Shown piece after piece: positions 25,914-34,531 of a stretch of DNA of 64,000 bases. The stretch is from Pontibacter oryzae. Lineage in GTDB: Bacteria; Bacteroidota; Bacteroidia; Cytophagales; Hymenobacteraceae. The position numbers and the translations under genes are program-made. The stretch's first letter is position 1; the number at the start of each line of letters is the position of its first letter. Below the pieces are notes generated by a model. The model saw only the letters and a program-made list of their open reading frames with translations. It made no database searches and was not told the DNA's origin. The stretch spans positions 744,001-808,000 of the forward strand of contig NZ_QWGE01000002.1 of the NCBI RefSeq assembly GCF_003576375.1, given 5' to 3'.

Positions 25914-27524
25914 ATGAACGCACTCTCCTATGCCCACGGAACAAGCAGCACACCTCTACGTGGTGAAACCATCAGCCAAAGCCTGCGCGAAACTGTAGAA
26001 AAGTATGGTGACCGCGAGGCCCTCGTGATGGTGACACAGAATTACCGCGCCACGTATCATGAGTTTTGGGAACAGGTAGAACAGGTGGCCAAAGGGCTGC
26101 TTGCCGCGGATATTCAAAAAGGCGAGCGTGTGGGCATTTGGTCGCCGAACCGCTACGAATGGGTGCTTGTGCAGTTTGCCACCGCACGCGTAGGAGCCAT
26201 ACTTGTAACCATCAACCCGGCCTATAAAGCCAACGACCTGAAGTATGCTTTGCAGCAGAGCCAGATAAAATTACTTATCGCCGCGCCCAATTTCAGGCAG
26301 ACAAATTATGTGGAGATTCTGGATGAAATAAAGCCGCACTGCGAATACCCGGAGCAAACGGTTATACTTGGCCGTGACTGGGAGTCTTTTCTGGAGACAG
26401 GAAAAACGATAAGCACCGAGGCGCTGGAAACACGCGAGCAAACGCTGCAGTTCGACGACCCGATCAACATTCAGTATACTTCCGGCACGACTGGCTTTCC
26501 GAAGGGCGCTACACTCTCGCACCACAACATACTGAATAACGGCTTCTTTATTGGCCAAATATTAAAGTATACCGAGCAGGATCGCGTCTGCATTCCGGTG
26601 CCGTTTTACCATTGCTTTGGGATGGTGATCGGGAATCTGGCTTGCATTACACACGGCGCATGCATGGTGGTGCCCGGCGAGTTTTTTAACCCTGAGCAGG
26701 TTATGAAAACAGTGCAGGAAGAGAAATGCACCTCCCTCTATGGCGTACCCACCATGTTCATAGCTGAGCTAGACCATCCTAGTTTTCCGAAGTATGATTT
26801 CTCAAGTCTCCGCACTGGTGTGATGGCAGGCTCCAACTGCCCTATCGACACCATGAAAAAGGTGCAGCAAAAGATGAACATGCGCGAGGTAACGGTGTGT
26901 TACGGCATGACGGAAACCAGCCCCGTGTCTACACAAAGCCGCACTGATACGCCATTAGAAAAGCGCGTAGCCACCGTCGGAACCGTACACCCGCACCTGG
27001 AGGTTAAAATAGTAGACCCGGAAACTGGCTTTATTGTGCCTAAAGGCCAGCGCGGCGAATTATGTACGCGCGGCTACTCTGTTATGCTGGGCTACTGGAA
27101 CATGCCGGAAGCCACGGAACGTGCCATTAAAGACCGATGGATGCACACCGGCGACCTGGCCGTGATGGACGAGGAAGGTTACATTCAGATTGTGGGGCGC
27201 ATCAAAGATCTGATCATTCGTGGCGGTGAAAACATCGCTCCGCGCGAAATAGAAGAATTTCTCATGACGCACGAAGCCGTGGCTGACGTGCACGTTATCG
27301 GTGTACCCGACTCAAAGTATGGCGAGGAGGTTATGGCCTGGGTAAAGCTGCATGATAACACCGAAACTACTAATGAACAGCTCAGCGAATTCTGCAAAGG
27401 TCAAATCCCGACATTCAAAATCCCTAAGTACTGGAAATTTGTGGATGATTTCCCGATGACGGTGACTGGCAAGATAAGAAAAGTGGAGATGCGGGACCTT
27501 TCGACCAAAGAACTCGGACTGTAA
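25914..27524 (+). CDS. AMP-binding acyl-CoA synthetase (FadD-like)
   Basis: Activates a carboxylic acid, probably a medium- or long-chain fatty acid, first to acyl-AMP and then to acyl-CoA. The 536 residues show the P-loop YTSGTTGFPKGA (about 185-196), the fatty-acid gate region PFYHCFGMVIGNL, the adenine motif CYGMTETSPV, the hinge GDLAVMDEEGYIQIVGRIKDLIIRGGENIAPREIE and the catalytic lysine in TVTGKIRK near the end. All core motifs are intact. It is a free-standing gene between glycosyltransferase and pseB, with 137 bases before pseB. Substrate chain length is not readable from the sequence. Confidence 0.9.
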   Translation: MNALSYAHGTSSTPLRGETISQSLRETVEKYGDREALVMVTQNYRATYHEFWEQVEQVAKGLLAADIQKGERVGIWSPNRYEWVLVQFATARVGAILVTINPAYKANDLKYALQQSQIKLLIAAPNFRQTNYVEILDEIKPHCEYPEQTVILGRDWESFLETGKTISTEALETREQTLQFDDPINIQYTSGTTGFPKGATLSHHNILNNGFFIGQILKYTEQDRVCIPVPFYHCFGMVIGNLACITHGACMVVPGEFFNPEQVMKTVQEEKCTSLYGVPTMFIAELDHPSFPKYDFSSLRTGVMAGSNCPIDTMKKVQQKMNMREVTVCYGMTETSPVSTQSRTDTPLEKRVATVGTVHPHLEVKIVDPETGFIVPKGQRGELCTRGYSVMLGYWNMPEATERAIKDRWMHTGDLAVMDEEGYIQIVGRIKDLIIRGGENIAPREIEEFLMTHEAVADVHVIGVPDSKYGEEVMAWVKLHDNTETTNEQLSEFCKGQIPTFKIPKYWKFVDDFPMTVTGKIRKVEMRDLSTKELGL

Positions 27525-27661
27525 GTATGAAACACCGTTGCTATGATTAGTAAAGAGATATTGCTGACGTTTAGCTTATGGAGCCTTAGCGTAAAATAAG
27601 TATCTTGCAACGCGATTGGGTGACCATTATACTCCCGGCGTATTAAGCAAAAAGTTACAGA

Positions 27662-28681
27662 ATGGCATTAGACCTTAACAACAAGGCTATACTTATAACG
27701 GGCGGAACCGGCTCGTTTGGAAAGAAATTCGTGGAGATGGTATACGCCCGCTTCCCAAATGTTAAAAGAGTGGTGATTTACTCGCGCGATGAGCTGAAGC
27801 AATTCGAGATGTCGCAGGTGTTTCCGCACAGCAAGTATAACTCTATCCGTTATTTTATTGGCGATGTAAGGGATGGCGAACGGTTTAAGCGCGCCTGTGA
27901 GGGGATCGACATAATTGTGCATGCAGCTGCCTTAAAGCAAGTGCCTGCTGCCGAGTATAACCCCATGGAGTGCATCAAAACCAACGTGCTGGGTGCTGAG
28001 AATGTTATAAATGCCGCACTTGATTGTGGCGTAAAAGACGTTGTAGCGCTCTCTACGGACAAGGCAGCAGCGCCCATAAACCTTTACGGCGCCACCAAAC
28101 TGTGCTCCGATAAGCTGTTTGTGGCCGCTAACAACATGCGTGGCAAACGCGATATCCGTTTCTCAGTTGTTCGTTATGGTAACGTGATAGGCTCAAGAGG
28201 TTCTGTAGTACCCTTCTTCATGAAAAAGCGTGCGGATGGCGTGTTGCCTATTACACACCCAGATATGACACGCTTCAACATCTCCTTGGAAGAAGGCGTA
28301 GAGCTCGTTTTCCATGCGCTCGAACACCACTGGGGCGGTGAGATATTTGTGCCGAAGATTCCATCCTACCGCATTACTGATGTGGCTGAGGCTATTGGCC
28401 CGAACTGTGAGCAGGAGGTTGTGGGCATACGCCCCGGTGAGAAGCTGCACGAAGAGATGATCACTGAAACCGACTCGCTGAACACCGTTGAGCTGAACAA
28501 ATATTATGTGATACTTCCCTCTACCCCAGTATGGGAAACGGAGGATTTCCTAAAAGTGCATAATGGCCAAATGGTAGAAATGGGCTTTAAATATAACTCT
28601 GGTACCAACACCGAATGGCTTACCGTGGACGAGCTTCGCCAACAGATTCGCCAGCACGTTGATGAACACTTTAGTGTTTAA
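27662..28681 (+). CDS. pseB: UDP-N-acetylglucosamine 4,6-dehydratase (inverting), PseB
   Basis: First enzyme of pseudaminic acid synthesis: converts UDP-GlcNAc to the 4-keto-6-deoxy-L-arabino sugar with C5 inversion. The 339-residue extended SDR has the NADP motif ITGGTGSFGKK near residue 11 and the catalytic region STDKAAAPINLYGATK, with Tyr-x3-Lys; FSVVRYGNVIGSRGSVVPFF is typical for PseB. The C-terminus ISLEEGVELVF and IRPGEKLHEEMI is also characteristic. It heads the gene order pseB-pseC-pseF-pseGH-pseI. An AT-rich inverted repeat separates it from pseC. Its base composition and AAGTAT content resemble the rest of the chromosome, unlike pseC and pseI. Confidence 0.95.
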   Translation: MALDLNNKAILITGGTGSFGKKFVEMVYARFPNVKRVVIYSRDELKQFEMSQVFPHSKYNSIRYFIGDVRDGERFKRACEGIDIIVHAAALKQVPAAEYNPMECIKTNVLGAENVINAALDCGVKDVVALSTDKAAAPINLYGATKLCSDKLFVAANNMRGKRDIRFSVVRYGNVIGSRGSVVPFFMKKRADGVLPITHPDMTRFNISLEEGVELVFHALEHHWGGEIFVPKIPSYRITDVAEAIGPNCEQEVVGIRPGEKLHEEMITETDSLNTVELNKYYVILPSTPVWETEDFLKVHNGQMVEMGFKYNSGTNTEWLTVDELRQQIRQHVDEHFSV

Positions 28682-28689
28682 ATTGCAAC

Positions 28690-28772
28690 GTATGAATTAG
28701 AAATTAGAAAGGGGTAGCTAAACCTTAGTTGATTAATTTCTAATTTTTAACTTCTCATTTCTTATTAGAAAT
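28690..28772. repeat. AT-rich interspersed inverted repeat, copy B
   Basis: It fills the pseB-pseC gap. AATTAGAAATTA (28695-28706) is matched by TAATTTCTAATT (28734-28745), followed by a second small inverted repeat ATTTCT/AGAAAT just before the pseC start. The ends match copies A, C and D. Confidence 0.6.
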
Positions 28773-28773
28773 A

Positions 28774-29973
28774 ATGAGCTCAGAATTCAGAACAAATATT
28801 AAGCCTATACCTTACGGCCGCCAGCATATCACCGAAGACGATATTCAGGCGGTGATAGAAACGCTGCAATCGGATTACCTGACGCAGGGGCCGAAGGTTG
28901 TTGAGTTTGAGCGCGCTTTTGCCGCCTACGTGGGCGCTGAGTATGCCGTTGCCGTGTCTAACGGTACGGCGGCGCTGCACCTGGCCGCCCTGGCGCTGGG
29001 CGTAAACGAGCAGAGCCGCGTGATCACGACACCCATTACCTTTGCCGCCTCTGCAAACTGCGTGCGCTACTGTGGCGGTACCGTGGCGTTCGCCGATATC
29101 GACCCCGAAACCGCGCTGCTGGACGTGGACAAGGTAAAGCAAATGCTGGAGAGCAAGCCGAAAGGCTACTATGCCGGCATCATCCCCGTGGACTTTGCGG
29201 GCAACCCCGTCAACCTGGAGGCGTTCCGAAGGCTGGCCGATGAGCACGGCCTTTGGGTCATAGAGGATGCGGCACACTCGCCGGGGGGCTATTTTGTCGA
29301 TAGCAAAGGAGAGAAACAGCTTTGCGGAAACGGTAATTACGCCAACCTGGCCATTTTCTCCTTTCATCCGGTCAAGCACATCGCAACCGGGGAGGGCGGC
29401 ATGATCACCACAAACGACGGGAAACTATACAATGAACTGCTGAAACTCCGTACCCACGGCATCACCCGCGACCCGAACCTGATGGAGGAAAACCACGGCG
29501 GCTGGTACATGGAGATGCAGGAGCTGGGTTACAACTACCGCATCCCGGATATGCTCTGTGCCCTGGGCATCTCGCAGCTTCAGCGCGCCGATGCCGGACT
29601 GGCCCGACGCAAAGAAATAGCAAATGTATACGACAACGCGTTTGAAGGCTCCCCGGGCATTGAGGTGCTAGGCACTAATCCCGACGCTTTTGACGCGGCC
29701 GGTGAAACCGGGCACGCGTATCACCTATACGTTATCCGGGTGGAAGACCGCAAGGGCTTGTACGACTTCCTGCGTGAGCATGGCATCTTCGCGCAGGTGC
29801 ATTACATCCCGGCCCACACCATGCCCTATTACCGTGGCCTGGGCTACGGCAAAGGCGACTTCCCGGAAGCTGAGCACTACTACAGCCAGTGCCTGAGCCT
29901 GCCTATGTACCCGACGCTGACGCAGCAGGAGCAGGAGTTTGTCATTGAGAAGGTGAAGGAGTTTGTAGGGTAG
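28774..29973 (+). CDS. pseC: UDP-4-amino-4,6-dideoxy-N-acetyl-beta-L-altrosamine transaminase, PseC
   Basis: PLP aminotransferase of the DegT/DnrJ/EryC1/StrS family; adds the 4-amino group in the pseudaminic acid pathway using glutamate. The 399 residues have PLP-binding Lys201 in SFHPVKHIATGEGG, a PseC hallmark, VSNGTAALHLAAL near residue 61 and VIEDAAHSPGG near 162. The gene is clearly GC-richer than its surroundings (36 of 60 bases G or C at 29161-29220) and contains no AAGTAT/ATACTT, suggesting a different history from pseB. Its stop overlaps the pseF GTG start by one base. Confidence 0.94.
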   Translation: MSSEFRTNIKPIPYGRQHITEDDIQAVIETLQSDYLTQGPKVVEFERAFAAYVGAEYAVAVSNGTAALHLAALALGVNEQSRVITTPITFAASANCVRYCGGTVAFADIDPETALLDVDKVKQMLESKPKGYYAGIIPVDFAGNPVNLEAFRRLADEHGLWVIEDAAHSPGGYFVDSKGEKQLCGNGNYANLAIFSFHPVKHIATGEGGMITTNDGKLYNELLKLRTHGITRDPNLMEENHGGWYMEMQELGYNYRIPDMLCALGISQLQRADAGLARRKEIANVYDNAFEGSPGIEVLGTNPDAFDAAGETGHAYHLYVIRVEDRKGLYDFLREHGIFAQVHYIPAHTMPYYRGLGYGKGDFPEAEHYYSQCLSLPMYPTLTQQEQEFVIEKVKEFVG

Positions 29974-30665
29974 TGAAGAACCTAGCCATCATACCGGCCC
30001 GCGGGGGCAGCAAGCGTATACCCAGAAAAAACATCAAGGATTTTCTCGGAAAGCCCATTATTGCCTATCCCATACAGGCGGCTTTGGACTCCGGACTGTT
30101 CGAGGAAGTAATGGTTTCCACGGATGATGAGGAAATAGCGGAGGTAGCCACCAGGTTTGGGGCAAAGGTACCTTTCCTGCGCAGCGCTTCCGCCTCCGAT
30201 GACTTTGCATCCACGGCGGCTGTGCTCGAAGAGGTGTTATCATCCTATAAGGAAACTGGGAAGGAGTTTAGCCACGGTTGCTGCATCTACCCTACCGCAC
30301 CTTTCACAACCGCCGCGCGCCTGCACGAGGGTTATCTAAAGCTTACCGAGAGTGACTTTGACACGGTCTTTCCGGTGCTGCGTTTCGGCTACCCGATTTT
30401 GCGTAGCCTAAACATAGGGGACGGCAAGGTTGCCATGAACTGGCCTGAGCACCTGAACAGCCGCTCGCAGGACTTGCCTGCAGCCTTCCACGATGCAGGG
30501 CAGTTCTACTGGTTTCAAACAGAGAGGTTTTTACAGCAAGGCAAGCTTTTCACCGCCAACTCGGGCGCCATGGAAGTCTCAGAGCTTGAGGCGCAGGATA
30601 TCGATACGGAAACTGACTGGAAACTGGCCGAACTGAAGTATAGATTGATGCATGGAATTGAGTAA
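29973..30665 (+). CDS. pseF: Pseudaminic acid cytidylyltransferase, PseF
   Basis: Activates pseudaminic acid with CTP to CMP-pseudaminic acid, the donor for glycosyltransferases. The 230-residue protein starts KNLAIIPARGGSKRIPRKN, the nucleotide-binding motif of CMP-sugar synthetases, and continues with KDFLGKPIIAYPI and VMVSTDDEEIAEVA. YPTAPFTTAARL and the end DIDTETDWKLAELKY match PseF/NeuA enzymes. GTG at 29973 is the start; there is no ATG near, and one base overlaps the pseC stop, suggesting translational coupling. The 3' end overlaps pseGH by 14 bases. Confidence 0.93.
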   Translation: MKNLAIIPARGGSKRIPRKNIKDFLGKPIIAYPIQAALDSGLFEEVMVSTDDEEIAEVATRFGAKVPFLRSASASDDFASTAAVLEEVLSSYKETGKEFSHGCCIYPTAPFTTAARLHEGYLKLTESDFDTVFPVLRFGYPILRSLNIGDGKVAMNWPEHLNSRSQDLPAAFHDAGQFYWFQTERFLQQGKLFTANSGAMEVSELEAQDIDTETDWKLAELKYRLMHGIE

Positions 30666-32148
30666 GCAGAAGCAAAGAATCATCTTCCGCGCTGACGGCA
30701 ACGGCCACATTGGCCTGGGGCACGTGGTTCGCTCGCTGGCCCTGGCAGAGATGCTGCGCCATGATTTCGGGTGCGTGTTCGCCATTCAGGCCCCAAGCGC
30801 TGAGCTGCAGCAACAGATCAGGGAAACCTGTGAGGGGCTAATCATACTTCCTGCCTGCGAGCCCGACGAAGAGAGGTTCGAGTACGAGTTGGATGCATAT
30901 ATTGCCGAAGACGTGATAGTGGTGCTGGACGGTTATCATTTCGCCACCCGTTATCAGCAACATATCAAGCGCAAAGGCTGTCCTTTATTTTATATAGATG
31001 ACCTGCAAGCCTTTGAAATTCCTGCCGATGTGGTTTTGAATCAGGCGGGCGGCGTAGATGGTTCGAAGTATAAAACAGCTGAATACACCAAGCTGCTGCT
31101 AGGCCCAAAGTATGCTTTGCTCAGACCTCCTTTTTTAAAGACTGCCAGTAAAAAGAGAGTTTTCCCCGGAGGTGCTATCCGTCTTTTCCTGAACCTTGGT
31201 GGCGCCGACCCAAAAAACCATACGCTAGAAATTGCTCAAGAACTCGCAAAAGTAGAGTTTATCTCTAAAGTAGAGATCGTGGTCGGTAGCGCCTACAAGC
31301 ATTTGACAGAACTAAAGGCTTGGGTGACAACTAATCCAACCTATGGACTTCACCAGAACCTGGGTGCCCGTGAGCTGGGCCGTTTGATGGAGGGATGCGC
31401 CATGGCCATCACTTCCGCCAGCGGCGTGGCTTATGAATACGCCAGCGTGGGGGGCCTGCTTTATGCCATGCAGACAGCCGACAACCAGTCAGGGCTCTAT
31501 GATTTCCTGACAAACAACGGCCTGGCGTTTACCTATGAAGAACTATCGCAGTTAAAGTCTAATGATATTGAACAAGCCTTTGATGAAAAGGTAAACATAC
31601 AACGGCAGCACTTTGAGGGCGGCCCTGGAGAGCGCCTGAGGGAAGTCTTTAAAATTCTCGGGCTGATGGCAGGTATGAAACTGCGTGAGGTGACACCGGA
31701 GGACATGATGCTGCTATTCAACTGGGCCAATGACCCTGAGGTACGAAAGCGCTCCTTTAACCCGAACCCCATCTTGCTGGAGGGCCACAGCCGCTGGCTG
31801 CAGGCCAGGCTGGCGGATGAGCGGACGAAACTCTATATCGCGGAAGTAGCCGGAGAGCCCGCCGCACACATTCGCTTCGAGCTGAAAAGCAGCACGGCTA
31901 CTATAAGCTACCTTATCGGTCCGGGTTTCAGGGGCAGGGGCCTGGGGCATGTGGTGCTGCAAAAGGGCACTGACAGGCTTGTGCGGCAAAACCCTGACCT
32001 GAGGCTGATCGAGGGACTCGTGCAGCGGGACAATATCGCCTCAGTGCGCGCTTTCGAGAAAGCCGGATTCCAATACGGACAGCCCGACCCGAGCCACCCG
32101 GATGCACACCGGTTTGTGCTGCAACCAAAAACAATGAAGCAAGAATAA
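30652..32148 (+). CDS. PseG-PseH fusion: UDP-sugar hydrolase plus N-acetyltransferase
   Basis: Two pathway enzymes on one 498-residue chain. Residues 1 to about 340 are PseG, a GT-B-like hydrolase that releases 2,4-diacetamido-2,4,6-trideoxy-L-altrose from UDP; signs are FRADGNGHIGLGHVVRSLAL and NLGGADPKNHT. Residues 342-498 are PseH, a GNAT acetyltransferase that acetylates the 4-amino group; signs are LREVTPEDMMLLFNWAND and GRGLGHVVLQKG, the acetyl-CoA loop. An in-frame ATG (31675) marks the junction, as if an old stop had been lost. The reaction order is PseH before PseG, so channelling is possible. The PseH part is GC-richer than the PseG part. Confidence 0.9.
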   Translation: MELSKQKQRIIFRADGNGHIGLGHVVRSLALAEMLRHDFGCVFAIQAPSAELQQQIRETCEGLIILPACEPDEERFEYELDAYIAEDVIVVLDGYHFATRYQQHIKRKGCPLFYIDDLQAFEIPADVVLNQAGGVDGSKYKTAEYTKLLLGPKYALLRPPFLKTASKKRVFPGGAIRLFLNLGGADPKNHTLEIAQELAKVEFISKVEIVVGSAYKHLTELKAWVTTNPTYGLHQNLGARELGRLMEGCAMAITSASGVAYEYASVGGLLYAMQTADNQSGLYDFLTNNGLAFTYEELSQLKSNDIEQAFDEKVNIQRQHFEGGPGERLREVFKILGLMAGMKLREVTPEDMMLLFNWANDPEVRKRSFNPNPILLEGHSRWLQARLADERTKLYIAEVAGEPAAHIRFELKSSTATISYLIGPGFRGRGLGHVVLQKGTDRLVRQNPDLRLIEGLVQRDNIASVRAFEKAGFQYGQPDPSHPDAHRFVLQPKTMKQE

Positions 32149-32149
32149 C

Positions 32150-33193
32150 ATGATCAACGACATAAACATAGCAGGCCGCCTGGTTGGCCCATCGCATAAG
32201 CCATTTATCATTGCCGAGATGTCCGGCAACCATAATCAATCCCTGGAGCGCGCACTTGAGATCGTAGACGCCGCGGCGGACGCCGGGGCGGATGCTATCA
32301 AGCTGCAGACCTACACCGCAGACACCATGACGCTGCCCGGTGCCTTCACCATCGAGGACGAGAACTCGCTCTGGAGGGGCCGTGAACTGTACGACCTCTA
32401 CAAAGAGGCGTATACCCCGTGGGAGTGGCACCGCCCGATCTTCGACAGGGCCAGGGAGCGCGGCATGCTCGCCTTCTCCTCCCCCTTCGACGAGACGGCC
32501 GTGGACTTCCTGGAAGAGCTCGGGGCGCCAGTTTACAAGATCGCATCCTTTGAGAACACCGACCACCCGCTGCTGCGCAAGGTGGCCGCCACGGGCAAGC
32601 CGGTTATCATGAGCACGGGAGCGGCCACGGTGCAGGAGGTGGCAGAAGCTGTAGAAGTACTGCTGGGCGCGGGCTGCCAGGAACTCATCCTGCTTAAGTG
32701 CACCTCCACTTACCCATCTACTCCTGAGAATACCAATCTTGTGACTATTCCGCACATGCGCGAACTGTATGGTGTGCAAGTAGGATTATCCGACCATACG
32801 ATGGGCGTGGGCGCGGCCGTGGCTGCCGTGGCGCTTGGGGCCACCATGGTGGAGAAGCACTTTACGCTGCGAAGGGCCGATGGCGGCGTGGACTCGGCCT
32901 TCTCGCTGGAGCCCGAGGAGCTACGGTCCCTGGTGGTGGAAACGGAAAGGGCCAGGCTGGCGCTGGGCCGGGTGCAGTACGGCGTGCAGCGGGCCGAGGA
33001 GAAAAGCCGCCTGTTCAAGCGCTCCGTGTACGCGGCCAGGGACATAAAGGCGGGCGAGCCGCTGACCGGGGAGAACATCCGTGTGATACGTCCCGGTTTA
33101 GGCCTGGCACCGAAGCACTACGACACGCTGCTGGGCAAAACTGCCAAGCAGGATATTAAGGCTGGCACACCCCTCAAATGGGAGATGGTATAA
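32150..33193 (+). CDS. pseI: Pseudaminic acid synthase, PseI
   Basis: Condenses 2,4-diacetamido-2,4,6-trideoxy-L-altrose with PEP to give pseudaminic acid. The 347 residues comprise a TIM barrel (FIIAEMSGNHNQSLERAL, then KLQTYTADTMTL) and a C-terminal antifreeze-like SAF domain (about 290-347, SVYAARDIKAGEPLTGENI). KCTSTYPSTPENTNL and DHTMG are typical of PseI rather than NeuB. The gene is strongly GC-rich (35 of 60 bases at 32341-32400) and lacks AAGTAT/ATACTT, in contrast to the AT-rich gene 3 bases after it. Its start is one base after the pseGH stop. Confidence 0.95.
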   Translation: MINDINIAGRLVGPSHKPFIIAEMSGNHNQSLERALEIVDAAADAGADAIKLQTYTADTMTLPGAFTIEDENSLWRGRELYDLYKEAYTPWEWHRPIFDRARERGMLAFSSPFDETAVDFLEELGAPVYKIASFENTDHPLLRKVAATGKPVIMSTGAATVQEVAEAVEVLLGAGCQELILLKCTSTYPSTPENTNLVTIPHMRELYGVQVGLSDHTMGVGAAVAAVALGATMVEKHFTLRRADGGVDSAFSLEPEELRSLVVETERARLALGRVQYGVQRAEEKSRLFKRSVYAARDIKAGEPLTGENIRVIRPGLGLAPKHYDTLLGKTAKQDIKAGTPLKWEMV

Positions 33194-33196
33194 GGT

Positions 33197-34474
33197 ATGC
33201 CTAGTTGGTACCAGACTTACAGCAATATACTTTTTACGCACTTCTCGGAAGGGTTTCTTCAGCTTCCGGAAAACGCGAAGGCTGCTGTTTCCCCTAAGAA
33301 TGCACTTACGCGGCTCCTTAAAATGGGTGGATACACTTTTGTGCGCTTATTTGGCAACTTACTAAGTGCCGTTGAAAAACCGCAGGCACTTGAGGGCAAA
33401 GTATGGCTTTACGTAGTTAGTCAAAATAATTATGACAGCCTGAAATTTATTGCGGAAGGCTTACCTGATAGTGTATTCGTAGCAGGCCAAAGCAAAGCTT
33501 TAGGGAAGTATAGATATGCGGTACAGCGAATATCACTGCGACAAAAAATCATCTTCTATTATAAGCTTCTCCCTTTAAGCCTGCAATTTTTAAAGCATAA
33601 CCGCAAAAGCACTTTACGGTTTTTTGACCTCCTGTATGATGCCATAGGTTTTTATGAGGTTTATCTTGAAAAGATAAGAAAGTATAAACCGAAAGCTATC
33701 ATCTTTGCAAACGACCATAATGCGGATGCCAGGGCCATGCTTCTGGCTGCTAAAGCTAACGGTATAAAAACGGTATACATCCAACATGCCAGTGTTAGCG
33801 CGCTTTTCCCCCCCCTATCTTTTGATTTAAACTTGCTGGAAGGCCAAGATGCATTGGATAAGTATTGTAGTTGCGGACCAATATCCGGTGAAGTGAAGCT
33901 CATTGGCTTGCCAAAAGCCGATGCATTTGTTTTCAAACGCAATCAGAGCAACACGATCCGTACCATCGGGATAGGTTGTAACTTACTTGATGATCTCACA
34001 GAAATTAAAAACCTGGTTAAATCACTAAGTTTAGCATTGCCAGATATCAAATTTATACTTCGGCCACACCCGCGCGATAAGCGCAATTTTCAAGCAATGG
34101 TAGCTATGTCGCCAAACATAACTTTATCGGATAGCCACCATGAACTAACATTCGATTATTTGCAGCAACTTGATGTTCAGATAAGTGGAAACTCAGGTAT
34201 ACATCTGGAGGCAGTGTTACTCAATGTATGGAGCATCTTCTACGATTTTAATCCAAGCCAAAGACTGGATGATTACTATGGCTTTATAAAGCATGGTTTG
34301 GTAGACACTTCAGATAGCACAGTGCATTTGCTCTCTCTACTAAAACTTAACCTGACAAGCAAGCCTAATGTGGTTGGAAGAGCTGCGTATTACAATTCAA
34401 CTATAGATACGCCTTACGACGGAAATAGCAAAACCTTGGCACTTAACTGCATAAATTCTTTTCTTAGAAGCTAA
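33197..34474 (+). CDS. Uncharacterised GT-B-like protein; candidate nonulosonate transferase
   Basis: No family is recognised with certainty. The 425-residue cytoplasmic protein starts 4 bases after the pseI stop and ends the pse operon. It has alternating strand-helix pattern as in GT-B glycosyltransferases. IIFANDHNADARAMLLAAKANGIKTVYIQHASVS (about 170-200) resembles the acceptor half, and FILRPHPRDKRN (about 286-297) followed by ISGNSGIHLEAVLL (about 328-341) recalls the HP and Ser-rich motifs of bacterial sialyltransferase and Kdo-transferase-like families that use CMP-sugars. A role in transferring pseudaminic acid from CMP-Pse is therefore plausible but inferred. It is AT-rich (21 of 60 G or C at 34141-34200), in sharp contrast to pseI. 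Confidence 0.6.
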   Translation: MPSWYQTYSNILFTHFSEGFLQLPENAKAAVSPKNALTRLLKMGGYTFVRLFGNLLSAVEKPQALEGKVWLYVVSQNNYDSLKFIAEGLPDSVFVAGQSKALGKYRYAVQRISLRQKIIFYYKLLPLSLQFLKHNRKSTLRFFDLLYDAIGFYEVYLEKIRKYKPKAIIFANDHNADARAMLLAAKANGIKTVYIQHASVSALFPPLSFDLNLLEGQDALDKYCSCGPISGEVKLIGLPKADAFVFKRNQSNTIRTIGIGCNLLDDLTEIKNLVKSLSLALPDIKFILRPHPRDKRNFQAMVAMSPNITLSDSHHELTFDYLQQLDVQISGNSGIHLEAVLLNVWSIFYDFNPSQRLDDYYGFIKHGLVDTSDSTVHLLSLLKLNLTSKPNVVGRAAYYNSTIDTPYDGNSKTLALNCINSFLRS

Positions 34475-34531
34475 TTATTTTCTATATATCTATATTTATA
34501 TTTATTAACTTACCAGTATATCGATCTCTTA

